This document shows positions 38,464-38,604 of a stretch of 38,604 nt of DNA, one piece after another. Source of the stretch: Lachnospiraceae bacterium (GTDB lineage Bacteria > Bacillota > Clostridia > Lachnospirales > Lachnospiraceae); NCBI GenBank assembly GCA_017619975.1, contig JAFZRH010000018.1, forward strand, positions 1 to 38,604, read 5' to 3'. A model generated the notes under the pieces. That model ran no database searches and was not told the origin of the DNA. It was given only the letters and a program-made list of their open reading frames with translations. The number at the start of each line of letters is the position of its first letter. Position 1 is the first letter of the stretch. The position numbers and the translations under genes are program-made.

Positions 38464-38604
38464 GCAACCAGAGTCGAAAACGGAAAGCTCATTTATTCCA
38501 CAGACCAGAACAGCATCACGGTGGTTGCGGTAGTAGAGGTCGGGCTTCTGATCGTTTTTGGCACTACAATGGTCGTGATGTGGGCCAAAAACATCAGCGA
38601 AGGC
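38464..38604 (+). other. In-frame continuation beyond the stop (partial, runs off the window)
   Basis: 47 codons after the TAA at 38461 read ATRVENGKLIYSTDQNS and then a hydrophobic segment ITVVAVVEVGLLIVFGT, with no further stop. VENGKL-Y-STDQNS looks like the natural end of a beta domain leading into a membrane span, which suggests one original reading frame. No start codon with an SD is seen directly before it. Confidence 0.6.

Overview
The window reads as a chromosomal segment of a fairly GC-rich, Gram-positive-type anaerobe, most likely class Clostridia (Bacillota). The pointers are TTG/GTG starts with strong AGGAGG-type ribosome binding sites, an infC-rpmI-rplT operon behind a Firmicutes-style L20 leader, a DegV protein, a CDP-glycerol glycerophosphotransferase, a poly-gamma-glutamate (Pgs) locus and a SpoIIIE/FtsK next to mur genes. 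No species name can be given from sequence alone. No plasmid, phage or CRISPR locus was seen; the only phage or transposon trace is a short integrase remnant near the left end.

Layout. 1-870 (minus): a GrpB-family domain joined in frame to the start of an M19 dipeptidase, open at the left edge. 1067-3246: integrase remnant, tRNA-Thr, a GNAT acetyltransferase, tadA, and a tRNA cluster (Gly-His-Gln-Lys). 3430-7638 (plus): a small unknown gene, an ABC ATPase and exporter permease, DegV and a His-rich CsoR-type metal sensor. 7739-10455 (minus): a long-form tryptophanase and a PAP2 phosphatase. 10656-14221 (plus): a degenerate family 3 glycosidase-like lipoprotein, then a Zn/Cd P-type ATPase with a His/Asp/Glu-rich tail and an operator-like palindrome in its leader.

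14291-23741 (plus) looks like one envelope operon of eight closely spaced genes: a YidC-like/sulfatase-fold fusion, a teichoic-acid-type glycerophosphotransferase, Maf, an M28 peptidase, PgsB, PgsC and two tandem PgsW paralogues. A 166-bp inverted-repeat element ends it. Facing it (minus) are two tandem lipoprotein serpins with different reactive loops. 26990-35730 (plus) holds ftsK/spoIIIE, a divergent murE, murF, priA and def: cell-wall precursor synthesis, chromosome handling and protein maturation. 35758-37036 is the L20 leader with infC (ATC start), rpmI and rplT. The right end has a complex structured repeat, tRNA-Pro(AGG), tRNA-Arg(TCT) and a membrane protein gene interrupted by an in-frame stop.

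The most notable unexplained signals are: a dispersed double-hairpin repeat (three copies, constant GAA loop, covarying stem, constant GGATGAGG tail) that supplies the ribosome binding site of tadA and murE; a tRNA-Pro with A34 in a genome segment that also encodes the A34 deaminase TadA; the YidC-sulfatase fusion with the groove arginine replaced; the Pgs locus with doubled PgsW and no PgsA in view; and the twin serpins.
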